Assembly: GCF_000428945.1 (NCBI RefSeq)
Contig: NZ_AUAX01000018.1
Location: 1-64,000 of the forward strand
DNA length: 64,000 nucleotides
Direction of reading: 5' to 3'
DNA from: Hamadaea tsunoensis DSM 44101
GTDB taxonomy: Bacteria; Actinomycetota; Actinomycetes; Mycobacteriales; Micromonosporaceae
Under the pieces are notes generated by a model. That model made no database searches, was not told the origin of the DNA, and was given only the letters and a program-made list of their open reading frames with translations. A program made the position numbers and the translations under genes. This document shows positions 26,377 to 36,500 of this stretch, piece after piece (the first letter of the stretch is position 1; each line of letters starts with the position of its first letter).

Positions 26377-27605
26377 GCGCCACCGCCGAGCACGCCGAGC
26401 TGGCCGAGCGGTTCGGGACGCCGCTGTACGTCTACGACCTCGACCGCGTACGCGCGGCGCGCCGCAGCCTGTTCGGCGACCTGCCCGACGGCTTCCACCT
26501 GTACTACGCGCTGAAGGCCAACCCGCATCCGGCGATCGCCCGGGCGCTGCGGGAAGGCGCGGGACCGGCCTGCCGGGCCGAGATCAGCTCGCCCGGTGAA
26601 CTGGCTGCCGCCCTCGAAGCCGGGTACGCCGGGGGCGACTGCCTCTACACCGGACCCGGCAAGACGGACGCCGAGATCGCCCTGGCCCTGTCGCACGGCG
26701 TCCGGCGGTTCTCGGTCGAGTCGATCGGCGACCTGCGGCGGATCGGCGGCCACGCGCGGGCGGCCGGGGTCGTGGCGGACTGCCTGCTGCGGGTCAACGC
26801 GCTCGCGTCCGGGGCGGCGACCGGCCTGCGGATGATGGGCAAGCCCTCCCAGTTCGGGATCGACGCCGAGACCCTGCCGGGGCTCGCCGCCGAACTGTCG
26901 TCCGTGGACGGTACGCGGATCGCCGGCGCGCACTTCTTCACGATGAGCAACGCCGCCTCCGAGGACGCCCTGCTGGCCGAGTACGACCAGGCCGCGCAGT
27001 CCGCGGTACGCCTGGCGGAGCTCGGGTTCGCCCTGGACTACGTCGACCTCGGCGGCGGTTTCGGCGCACCGTACGCGACGCCGGGGGAGCGCTCGGCGTA
27101 CCCGGGCCTGCGCGACGGGCTGGCGTCCGTCCTCGACGACCGGCTGCCCGGCTGGCGTACCGGGTCGCCGGAACTGGCCTGCGAATCCGGGCGCTCCCTC
27201 GTCGCCGGGGCGGGCAGCCTGCTGTGCCGCGTCGTCAACGTGAAGACCAGCCGGGACAACACCTTCGTCGTCCTCGACGGCGGCATCAACGTCCTCGGCG
27301 GGCTGTCGGGCATCGGCCGGCTGCTGCCCGCCGCGGTGCAGCTCGACGACGCGGCCCCGACCGAGACCGCCCACCTCGCCGGTCCACTGTGCACACCGGG
27401 CGACCTGCTCGGCCGCGCGGTACGCGTACCGAAGCTGACTGCGGGCGACCTCGTGACGATCCCCAACACCGGCGCGTACGGGCCGACCGCCAGCCTGGTG
27501 CACTTCCTGAGCCGCCCGGCCCCGGCCGAGGTCGTCCTCGACGGCGGCGAGGTGGTCTCGGCCACCCGCCTGGAGAGCCGCCGGACCCCGGTGGCCCTCG
27601 CATGA
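26373..27605 (+). CDS. PLP-dependent decarboxylase acting on the ACP-bound starter (VinO-type)
   Basis: A 410-residue fold-type III PLP enzyme of the ornithine/diaminopimelate decarboxylase superfamily. Lys48 (YYALKANPHP) is the cofactor Schiff-base residue. DLGGGFGAP is the glycine-rich phosphate loop and CESGRSLVA replaces the more usual EPGR. In this pathway it should decarboxylate 3-methylaspartyl-ACP to 3-aminoisobutyryl-ACP. GTG start at 26373 overlaps the previous stop, and the next gene overlaps its stop by four bases. Confidence 0.88.
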   Translation: MSATAEHAELAERFGTPLYVYDLDRVRAARRSLFGDLPDGFHLYYALKANPHPAIARALREGAGPACRAEISSPGELAAALEAGYAGGDCLYTGPGKTDAEIALALSHGVRRFSVESIGDLRRIGGHARAAGVVADCLLRVNALASGAATGLRMMGKPSQFGIDAETLPGLAAELSSVDGTRIAGAHFFTMSNAASEDALLAEYDQAAQSAVRLAELGFALDYVDLGGGFGAPYATPGERSAYPGLRDGLASVLDDRLPGWRTGSPELACESGRSLVAGAGSLLCRVVNVKTSRDNTFVVLDGGINVLGGLSGIGRLLPAAVQLDDAAPTETAHLAGPLCTPGDLLGRAVRVPKLTAGDLVTIPNTGAYGPTASLVHFLSRPAPAEVVLDGGEVVSATRLESRRTPVALA

Positions 27606-28108
27606 CCTCCCCGGACGTGCGCCGCCCGCCCGGCCCGGCGCAGGCAGGCGGCATGACGCCCGCGGGCGGGCTCCCGCGGCCGGCGGTCCTCGTCAGCAGC
27701 ATGGCGTCGGACTCGCACACGTGGAACCTCATCTTCCTGCAGCTGCTGCTGGAGGAGCTCGGCTGCGCGGTGACCAACCTCGGGCCGTGCGTGCCGGACG
27801 AGATGATCGAGGCCGAGTGCCTCGCCCGCGACCCGGCCATGCTCGTGCTCAGCAGCGTCAACGGGCACGGCTACCAGGACGGCCTGCGCGTCGCCGCGCG
27901 GCTGCGCGCCCGCCCCGAACTCGCCGGCCTGCCGATGGTCATCGGCGGCAAGCTCGGCGTCTCGGCCGCACTGTCGCCCGCGCAGCTGGAGGCGCTGTTC
28001 GCGGCCGGTTTCGACGCCGTGCACGACGACCGCTCCGCCGACCCCGACGGGCCGCTGGCGTTCCGGCGGTTCGTGGCCGCCCGCGTCACGAGTGCGGGAC
28101 GGCCATGA
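27602..28108 (+). CDS. Glutamate mutase, small B12-binding subunit (MutS/VinH-like)
   Basis: A 168-residue cobalamin-binding protein. After a Pro-rich N-terminal extension (about 25 residues) it reads VLVSSMASDSHTWNLIFLQL, matching the B12-binding signature Asp-x-His-x-x-Gly with Asp37 and axial His39, except that Gly is Asn here. Later LVLSSVNGHG and IGGKLG match the cofactor-tail-binding loops. With the next gene product it should form adenosylcobalamin-dependent glutamate mutase, converting L-glutamate to 3-methylaspartate. ATGA overlaps link it to both neighbours. Confidence 0.88.
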   Translation: MTSPDVRRPPGPAQAGGMTPAGGLPRPAVLVSSMASDSHTWNLIFLQLLLEELGCAVTNLGPCVPDEMIEAECLARDPAMLVLSSVNGHGYQDGLRVAARLRARPELAGLPMVIGGKLGVSAALSPAQLEALFAAGFDAVHDDRSADPDGPLAFRRFVAARVTSAGRP

Positions 28109-29373
28109 ACCTCGGCGCGTACGTGCGGCGGCAGCCGGGCCTCGTCGTGCAGCCCCGGATGGGCCTGGCCGACCCGCGCGCGATGCGGGCGGGCCTGCGC
28201 GCCACCCGCGACGCCGCCGCGATCACCGCCGGAACGATCACCTTGGACAGCTACACCCGCGTCGGCGACCTGGCCGCCATCGAGTACGCGATGCGCGAAG
28301 GCATCGCGCTCAACGGGTACCCGATCGTGAGCCACAGCCCCGAGGTGACCCGCGCGGTCGTGGACGGCATCGGCGGCGACGACTTCCCCGTGCAGGTCCG
28401 CCACGGCTCCGCCCGCCCCCAGGCCATCTTCCGCGCGGTGAACGCCGCCGGGCTGCGGGCCACCGAGGGCGGGCCGATCTCCTACTGCCTGCCGTACGGG
28501 CGTACGCCGCTGGCCGAGTCGGTCGCCAACTGGGCCGAGTGCTGCGCGATCCTGCTCGACGGCGGCCCCGGCGCGCACCTGGAGACCTTCGGCGGCTGCC
28601 TGCTCGGCCAGCTGTGCCCGCCGAGCCAGCTGGTGGCCGTCAGCGTCCTGGAGGCGCTGTACTTCCACCGGCACGGCCTGCGCTCGATCTCGCTGAGCTA
28701 CGCCCAGCAGACCAACGCCGACCAGGACGTCGAGGCCGTGTACGCGCTGCGCCGGCTGACCGCCCAGCTGCTGCCCGACGCCGACACCCACACGGTGATC
28801 TACACCTACATGGGGCTGGCTCCGCGTACCGCCGGGGGTGTGGAGGCGCTGCTGACCCGCGCGGTCGAGATCGCCGCCGGCACCGGCGCCGAGCGGCTCA
28901 TCGTCAAGACGGCCGCCGAGGCCCACCGCATCCCGACCGTCGCGGAGAACATCGCCGCCCTGGAACACGCCGCCGCCCAGGCCGCCGCCCGGTACGGCAC
29001 GGTCGCCGACGACCCCGGCGAGGGCCAGATCTACCAGGAGGCGTACGCGATGATCGACGCCGTCCTCAACGCCGACGCCGACCTGGGCCGGGCGATCGTC
29101 ACGGCGTTCCGGCGCGGCCTGCTCGACGTGCCCTACTGCCTGCACCCCGACAACGCCGGGCGCAGCCGCAGCTACCTCGACGCCGACGGGCGGCTGCGCT
29201 GGGCCGAGCTGGGCTCGCTGCCGATCCGGGCGGTCGCCGAGCGTACGCGGGCCCAGGCCGTGTCGTCGGCGGAGTTCCTCGAATCCCTCTCCTACGTGCA
29301 GCGCAGCTTCGACGCGCCGGCCCTGGGCCGGTCCACCCCCGCCGCTCTCGCCCTTCCCGAGGTGAACCGATGA
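28105..29373 (+). CDS. Glutamate mutase, large catalytic subunit (MutE/VinI-like)
   Basis: A 422-residue protein similar along its length to the TIM-barrel epsilon subunit of methylaspartate mutase. Segments include VQVRHGSARPQAIFRAVNAA, which carries an Arg expected near the substrate carboxylates, and TEGGPISYCLPYGRTPL. It binds glutamate and, with adenosylcobalamin from the small subunit, performs the carbon-skeleton rearrangement. The presence of both subunits strongly indicates a 3-methylaspartate-derived starter. The start overlaps the previous stop by four bases. Confidence 0.88.
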   Translation: MNLGAYVRRQPGLVVQPRMGLADPRAMRAGLRATRDAAAITAGTITLDSYTRVGDLAAIEYAMREGIALNGYPIVSHSPEVTRAVVDGIGGDDFPVQVRHGSARPQAIFRAVNAAGLRATEGGPISYCLPYGRTPLAESVANWAECCAILLDGGPGAHLETFGGCLLGQLCPPSQLVAVSVLEALYFHRHGLRSISLSYAQQTNADQDVEAVYALRRLTAQLLPDADTHTVIYTYMGLAPRTAGGVEALLTRAVEIAAGTGAERLIVKTAAEAHRIPTVAENIAALEHAAAQAAARYGTVADDPGEGQIYQEAYAMIDAVLNADADLGRAIVTAFRRGLLDVPYCLHPDNAGRSRSYLDADGRLRWAELGSLPIRAVAERTRAQAVSSAEFLESLSYVQRSFDAPALGRSTPAALALPEVNR

Positions 29374-30551
29374 TCCGCGACTATCCCTTCGAAGGCTACG
29401 AGACCGAGATCTCCCCGCTGTACGCGAAGCTGCGCGCCGAGGAGCCGATGAGCCGGGTGCAGATGCCGTTCGGCGAACCGGCGTGGCTCGCGGTGCGCCA
29501 CGACGACGTCAAGCTGGTGATGACCGACCCGCGGTTCAGCCGGGCCGTGGCGCAGGGGCTCGACCAGCCGCGTACCCGCCGCCAGAACGAGGGCGACGGC
29601 ATCATGGGCATGGACCCGCCGGACCACAGCCGCCTGCGCCGCCTGGTGGGCAAGGCGTTCACCGCCCGCCGCGTCGAGCAGATGCGCGCGGACGTGCGCG
29701 CCCGGGTCAACCGGCTGATCGACGGGATGCTCGACAAGGGCGCCCCGGCCGACCTGGCCGAGGAGTTCGCCCGGCCGCTGCCCGTCTCGGTCATCTGCGA
29801 CCTGCTCGGCGTGCCGTTCGCCGACCACCACATCTTCCGGGTGTGGACCGAGGGGCTCGTCGGCGACGCCACCACCAAGGACGACGTCCTCATCGAGATC
29901 GGCGAGGCGCTCGGGGAGTACATGTCGAAGCTGGTGGCCGACCGCCGCGAGGAGCCGACCGACGACCTGCTGGGCGCCCTCGTGTACGCCCGCGACAACG
30001 GCGACAAGCTGACCGAGGACGAGCTGATCTCGATCGCCGGGCCGGGCATGCTGACCGCCGGCGTGGAGACCGTCTCCTCGGGACTGCCGAGCTTCGTGTA
30101 CACCCTGCTGACCTATCCGGATCAGCTGAAGCTGCTGCGCGAGCGGCCGGAGCTGATGCCGAGCGCCGTCGAGGAGCTGCTGCGCTACGTGCCGATCAAC
30201 ACCGCCGCCATGTTCCCCCGGTACGCCCTCGAGGACGTGCGCTTCCGTGACGTCGTGGTACGCGCCGGCGAGCCCGTCCTGCCCGCGCTCGCGGCCGCCA
30301 ACCGGGACCCGGAGGTGTTCGCCGACCCCGAGCGGCTGGACATCACGCGCAAGGACAACCCGCACATGACCTTCGGGCACGGGCCGCACTTCTGCGTCGG
30401 CGCGCAGCTGGCCCGGCTGGAGCTGCAGGAGGCGCTGACCGCCCTGTTCGACCGGATGCCGGCGCTGCACCTCGCCGAGGGCGTCGAGGGCGTGAAGTGG
30501 AAGTTCGGCGTGATCGTCCGCGGCCCGGCGCGCCTGCCCGTGGCCTGGTGA
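29370..30551 (+). CDS. Cytochrome P450
   Basis: A 393-residue bacterial class I P450. It has the I-helix motif AGVETVS (oxygen-activating Thr), ExxR in EELLR, and heme-ligand Cys342 in FGHGPHFCVGAQLAR. All catalytic elements are intact, so it is a true oxygenase and not a P450-like glycosyltransferase helper. It lies between the starter genes and the PKS with four-base overlap upstream, so it most likely hydroxylates or epoxidises the macrolactam. A ferredoxin and its reductase are not encoded nearby. Confidence 0.92.
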   Translation: MIRDYPFEGYETEISPLYAKLRAEEPMSRVQMPFGEPAWLAVRHDDVKLVMTDPRFSRAVAQGLDQPRTRRQNEGDGIMGMDPPDHSRLRRLVGKAFTARRVEQMRADVRARVNRLIDGMLDKGAPADLAEEFARPLPVSVICDLLGVPFADHHIFRVWTEGLVGDATTKDDVLIEIGEALGEYMSKLVADRREEPTDDLLGALVYARDNGDKLTEDELISIAGPGMLTAGVETVSSGLPSFVYTLLTYPDQLKLLRERPELMPSAVEELLRYVPINTAAMFPRYALEDVRFRDVVVRAGEPVLPALAAANRDPEVFADPERLDITRKDNPHMTFGHGPHFCVGAQLARLELQEALTALFDRMPALHLAEGVEGVKWKFGVIVRGPARLPVAW

Positions 30552-30562
30552 CGACCGTGACG

Positions 30563-30574
30563 AAGGTGGAGGAG
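30563..30574 (+). promoter_or_regulatory. Ribosome site choosing the PKS start
   Basis: AAGGTGGAGGAG ends three bases before ATG 30578. It favours that ATG over GTG 30548 (which would overlap the P450 stop) and GTG 30557 for the first PKS gene. Confidence 0.6.
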
Positions 30575-30577
30575 CCC

Positions 30578-33500
30578 ATGGACGCCCCGCTCGTACGCCG
30601 GCTGGCGGAGCTCGACCCGGCCCGCCGCGACGCTCACCTGACCGGGCTGGTCCTCGACGTGACCCGGGACGTCCTGGCGATCGTCCACCCCGGCGGGTCC
30701 CCGGCCGCCGTCGACGCCGGTCTCCCGTTCCGGGAGCTGGGTTTCGACTCGCTGGCCGCCGTGGAGTTCGCGGAGCGCCTGGCCGCCGCGACCGGGCTCG
30801 CCGTCCCCGTCACCGTCACGTTCGACCACCCGACCCCGGCGGCGATCGTGGCCGTCGTGCGTACGCTGGCCGGGTTCGACGAGGCCGTGGTCACCGGGCC
30901 GGCCGCCGACCGGGTCGACCCGGACGAGCCCATCGCGATCATCGGCATCGGCTGCCGCTATCCCGGCGGGGTCGCCTCGCCCGAACAGCTGTGGGACCTC
31001 GTCGCCGCCGGACGCCACGTGCTCACGCCGTTCCCCGAGGACCGCGGCTGGGACCTCGAAGCGCTCTACGACCCCGACCCCGACAAGCCCGGCACGAGCT
31101 ATGTGCGTACCGGTGGGTTCCTGCCGGACGCGGCCCGGTTCGACGCGGACTTCTTCGGCATCGCCCCGCGCGAGGCGTCCGCCATGGACCCGCAGCAGCG
31201 CGTCGTCCTGGAGACCGCCTGGGAGGCCGTCGAGCGCGCCGGCATCGACCCGGACAGCCTGCGCGGCTCGGTGACCGGCGTCTTCGTCGGCGCCGAGGCC
31301 CAGGAGTACGGCCCCCGCCTGCACGAGGCCCCCGACGGCCTCGACGGCTACCTGCTCACCGGCAACGCCCCGAGCGTCATCGCCGGGCGCGTCGCGTACT
31401 CGCTGGGGCTGGAGGGGCCCGCGCTCACCGTCGACACCGCCTGCTCCGGCTCGCTCGTCGCGGTGCACCTCGCCGTCCAGGCGCTGCGCCGCGGCCAGTG
31501 CGGCCTCGCCCTCGCCGGCGGCGTCGCCATCCTCGCCGCCCCGGGCACGTTCACCGCCTTCAGCCGCCAGCGCGGCCTCGCCGCCGACGGCCTGTGCAAG
31601 GCGTTCGCCGCGGCGGCCGACGGCACCGCCTTCGGCGAGGGCGCCGGGCTCTTCGTGCTCGAACGGCTCAGCGACGCCGTCCGCAACGGGCACACCGTCG
31701 TGGCCGTGATCCGGGGCACCGCCGTCAACTCCGACGGCGCCTCCAACGGGCTCACCGCGCCCAGCGGCGTCGCGCAGGAGCGCGTCATCCGCGCCGCGCT
31801 CGCCGACGCCGGGCTGCGACCGCAGGACGTCGGCGCGGTCGAGGCGCACGGCACCGGCACCCGCCTCGGCGACCCGATCGAGGCGCGGGCGCTGCTGTCG
31901 GCGTACGGGCGCGATCGCGGTGAACCGCTGTGGCTCGGCTCGGTCAAGTCGAACATCGGCCACACCCAGGCCGCCGCCGGCGCCGCCGGGCTCATCAAGA
32001 TGGCCATGGCGATGCGCCACGAGACCCTGCCGCGCACCGTCCACGTCGACGCGCCCACGCCGCACGTCGACTGGAGCGCCGGCTCGGTCGAACTGCTCAC
32101 CGAGTCCCGCGCCTGGCCGCGCGGCGGGCAACCGCGCCGGGCCGGGGTCTCCTCCTTCGGCGTCAGCGGCACCAACGCCCACGTCATCATCGAAGAACCG
32201 CCCGTTCCCGTCCCGGCCGCGGTGTCCGATGCGGACGGTCCCGCGCTGCTCGTGCTCTCCGCCAAGGGAGAGCAGGCGCTGCGGGCCCAGGCCCGCCGGC
32301 TGCTCGCCCGCCTCGACGAGCCCGTCCGCCTCGCCGACCTCGGCCACTCGCTCGCCACCACCCGCGCCGCCCACGGCCACCGCGCCGCCGTCGTGGCCGC
32401 CGGCCTCGATGCCGCCCGCGCCGGCCTCGCCGCCGTCGCCGAGGGCTCCGCCGCGATCGCGGACACCGCCGGGCCCGGCACACTCGCCATGATCTTCACC
32501 GGGCAGGGTGCCCAGCGCCTCGGCATGGGACGCTCGCTCGCCCTCGCGTACCCCGTGTTCGCGGCCGCCTTCGACGAGGCCGCGAGCCACCTCGACCTCC
32601 AGCTCGACCGGCCGCTGCGCGACGTCCTCGCCGGCTCCGACGCCGACCTGCTGGCGCAGACGGCGTACACGCAGTGCGCGCTGTTCGCCGTCGAGGTCGC
32701 CCTCGCCCGGCTCCTCGAATCCTGGGGAGTACGCCCGGCGGTCGTGCTCGGCCACTCCATCGGCGAACTGGCCGCGGCGCACATCGCCGGGCTCTGGGAC
32801 CTCGCGGACGCCTGCACGGTGGTGGCCGCCCGCGGCCGTCTCATGCAGGCGCTGCCCACCGGTGGCGCGATGGTGTCCATCCCGGCCGCCGAGGACGAGG
32901 TGCGCGCCCGGCTCACCGACGGCGCGGGCATCGCCGCCGTCAACGGTCCCACCGCGACGGTCGTCTCCGGCGAGCAGGCCGCGGTCGACGCCGTCGCCGC
33001 GCACTTCACCGGCGCGCAGCGGCTGCGCGTCTCGCATGCCTTCCACTCGGCGCTGATGGAGCCGATGCTCGCCGAGTACCGGCAGATCCTGCAGTTCGTC
33101 GAGTACGCCGAGCCCACCGTCCCGCTCGTGTCCACCGTCACCGGCCGCGTCGCCGATCCGGCCGAACTGCGTACGCCCGACTACTGGGTCCGGCAGGTAC
33201 GCGAACCGGTGCGCTTCGCCGACGCCGTGGCGGAACTGGGCGGCTTCGGTGTGCGTACCGTCGTGGAGGCGGGACCGCACCCCGTGCTGTCGGCGCTGGC
33301 CCGGGCGGGCGTGAGCAGCGAAGACGTGACATTCGTGCCCCTGATGCGCGACGGGTCGGACGAGGCGGAGACGGTGCTGGCCGCGCTCGGCCGCCTGTAC
33401 GCGCGCGGCGGCCGGGTCGACTGGCCGGCCCACTTCGCCGGAGCGGCCCGCGTCGACCTGCCCACGTACGCCTTCCAGCGCGACCACTTCTGGGCGCCGC

Positions 33501-36500
33501 CACCGGTTCCGGCGGACGCCGCGGGGCTGGGCCTGGCCGGCGCCGGCCATCCGCTGCTCGGCGCGCAGGTCGACCTGGAGGGCGGCCCGACCGTCCTGAC
33601 GGGACGGATCTCGGCGGCGACCCAGCCGTGGCTGGCCGACCACACGATCGCCGGGCGTACGCTGCTGCCCGCGACCGCGTTCGTCGAGCTGGCCCTGCAC
33701 GCGGGCGAACGGGTCGGCTGCGTCTCGGTGGGCGAGCTGACCCTGCACGCCCCGCTCGTGCTGCCGCCCGGCGGCGTGGCCCTGCAACTCGTCGTCGGTA
33801 CGCCGGACGAGGCGGGCGACCGGCCGATCGAGTTCGCCTCGCGCTCCGACGGCGACATCACGACGTGGACCCGGCACGCCTCCGGTCGCCTGTCCCCGGC
33901 CGCGGCGCCCACATTCGCGCTCTCGTCCGCATGGCCACCGCCGGGTGCCGAGCCGATCGCGCTGGACGGCTTCTACGAGAACCTGGCGGAGCAGGGCTAC
34001 GGCTACGGCCCGGCGTTCCAGGGCCTGCGTGCCGCCTGGCGCCTCGGCACCGACGTGTACGCGGAGATCGCCGCCCCGGCGGCCCGGCCGGGCGGGTTCG
34101 GGCTGCACCCGGCGCTGCTGGACGCGGTGCTGCAGGCGACCGACTTCGCGTCCGGGGCCACCGCCGACGGCGCCGTGCACCTGCCCTTCGCCTGGAACGG
34201 CATCACCCGGTACGCCCACGGCGCCTCGGCGCTGCGGGCCCGGATCACGCCGGGCGCGGCCGGAGACGTGAGCCTGGTCCTCGCGGACGCCGCCGGGGAA
34301 CCGGTCGCGACCGTCGCCTCGTTCCGTACGCGTCCCGTGGCCGCCGGCCTGCTGGAGTCCCCTGTGGACGCCCCGCTGTACCGGGTGGAGTGGGTGCCGC
34401 CGCCCGCGACGGAGTCCGTGGAATCCGCCGGCGATCTGCGGCTGACCTTCGCCGCGCCCGTACCGTCCGAGGCGGGCGGCCTCCCGGCCGCCGTCCATGA
34501 GGCGGCCGACCGCTGCCGCGCGGCGATCCAGGAGTGGCTGAGCACCGACCGCGCGGACGCCGACCGCCTCGTCGTGACGGTGCCCGTGGGCCTCGCCGCC
34601 GCAGCCGTCCGCGGCCTCGTCCGCTCGGCCGCCGCCGAGCACCCCGGCCGCATCCTCATGGTCGAACGGGCCGACACCACACGGGCCGACACCACACGGG
34701 CCGACACCACACGGGCCGACACCGAGGGGGCCGACACTGAGCAGGCCGACGCCGAGCGGGCCGACACCACGCAGGGCGCCGATCCCGCTGACGAAGGTCT
34801 GCAAGCCGTCGTGGCGGCGGCGTTCGCGGCGGGGGAGACGGAGATCCGCCTCACCGGCGCGGGCGCGCTCGTCCCCCGCCTCGCCCGGTTCCGCCCCGCG
34901 GCCGACCCGGCACCGGCCGGATTCAGCTGGCCGACGACCGGGACCGTCGTCGTCACCGGCGGGACCGGCGGCCTCGGCGCCCTCGTCGCCCGCCACCTCG
35001 TGGCCGCACACGGCGTACGGAAGCTGCTGCTGATCAGCCGCCGGGGTCCCGGCGCGCCCGGTGCCGACACCCTGATCGCCGACCTCACGGCGGCCGGCGC
35101 CCGGGTGAAGGCGGTCGCCGCCGACGTCGCCGACCGCGCCGCCCTGGCCGCTGCCCTCAAGAAGGTCGACGTGACGGCGGTCGTGCACGCCGCCGGGGTC
35201 GTCGACGACGCCACGGTCGCCGTGATGACCGCGGAGCAGCTGCGGGCCACACTCAGATCCAAGGTGGACGGTGCCTGGCATCTGCACGAGCTGACCGCCG
35301 GCCGCGAGCTGACCGCGTTCGTCCTGTTCTCCTCGGCCGCCGGGCACTTCGACGGCGCTGGGCAGGCGGGCTACGCGGCGGCCAACACCTTCCTCGACGC
35401 GCTCGCCGCCCACCGCACGGCCGAGGGGAAACCGGCGACGGCGCCGGCCTGGGGGCTGTGGGACGGCGCCGACGGGATGGGCGCCGCCCTGCGCGACGCC
35501 GACCGGGCCCGCCTGCTGCGGCAGGGCGTACCGCCGCTGAGCGTCGAGGAGAACCTGGCCGCGCTGGACCTGGCCGTCGCCTCGGGAGAACCGGCCCTCG
35601 TCCCGGTACGCCTCGACCTGCCCGCGGTGAAGGCACGGCCGGACGGCGTACCCCCGATGTTGCGTGGACTGGCACCGACGGCGGCCCGGAAGCAGGCCGC
35701 GCAGAACGACCTGCTCGATCTGGTACGCCGGCACGTGGCGACGGTGCTCGGCCACAGCGGGCCGGCGGCGGTCGCGCCGAAGCGGGCCCTGAGCGAGCTG
35801 GGGTTCGACTCGCTGGCGGCGATCGAGCTGCGCAACGCGCTGGACGCCGCGACCGGCCTGCGCCTGCCCGCGACGCTGGTGTTCGACTACCCGACGCCGC
35901 GCGCGATCGCCGACCACCTGCGCGAGCGGCTCGACGGCGCGCGCCGCCAGACCGCGGTCCAGGCGGCGGTGGCCAGCGGCGAGCCGATCGCGATCGTCGG
36001 CATGAGCTGCCGCTACCCCGGCGACGTGGAGTCGCCCGAGGACCTGTGGCGGCTGCTGGCCGGCGAGGTCGACGCGATCGGCCCGTTCCCCGCCGACCGG
36101 GGCTGGGACGTCGGCGCCATCTACGATCCCGAGCCCGGCCGCTCGGGCAAGACCTACGTACGCGACGGCGGCTTCCTGTCCGGCGCGGCCCTGTTCGACC
36201 CCGAGTTCTTCGAGATCGGACCGCGCGAGGCGCAGGCGATGGACCCGCAGCAGCGGCTGCTGCTGGAGATCTCGTGGGAGGCGCTGGAGCGCGCCCGGAT
36301 CGACCCGTCGCGCCTGCGCGGCTCGGCGACCGGGGTGTTCGCCGGGGTCATGTACCACGACTGGGCGACGCGGCTGGGCACGGTGCCCGAGGACGTCGCC
36401 GGCTACATCGGCAACGGCAGCCTCGCGAGCGTCGTCTCCGGCCGGGTGGCGTACGCGCTGGGGTTGGAGGGGCCGACGGTCACCGTGGACACCGCGTGCT

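Noticed and set aside
29370..30551. P450 as a DesVIII/EryCII-like glycosyltransferase helper
   Set aside because: The heme-ligand Cys and the oxygen-activating Thr are both present, whereas such helpers lack the Cys.
34667..34771. CRISPR-like array
   Set aside because: The units are contiguous 15-mers with no spacers and encode protein in frame within a PKS domain.
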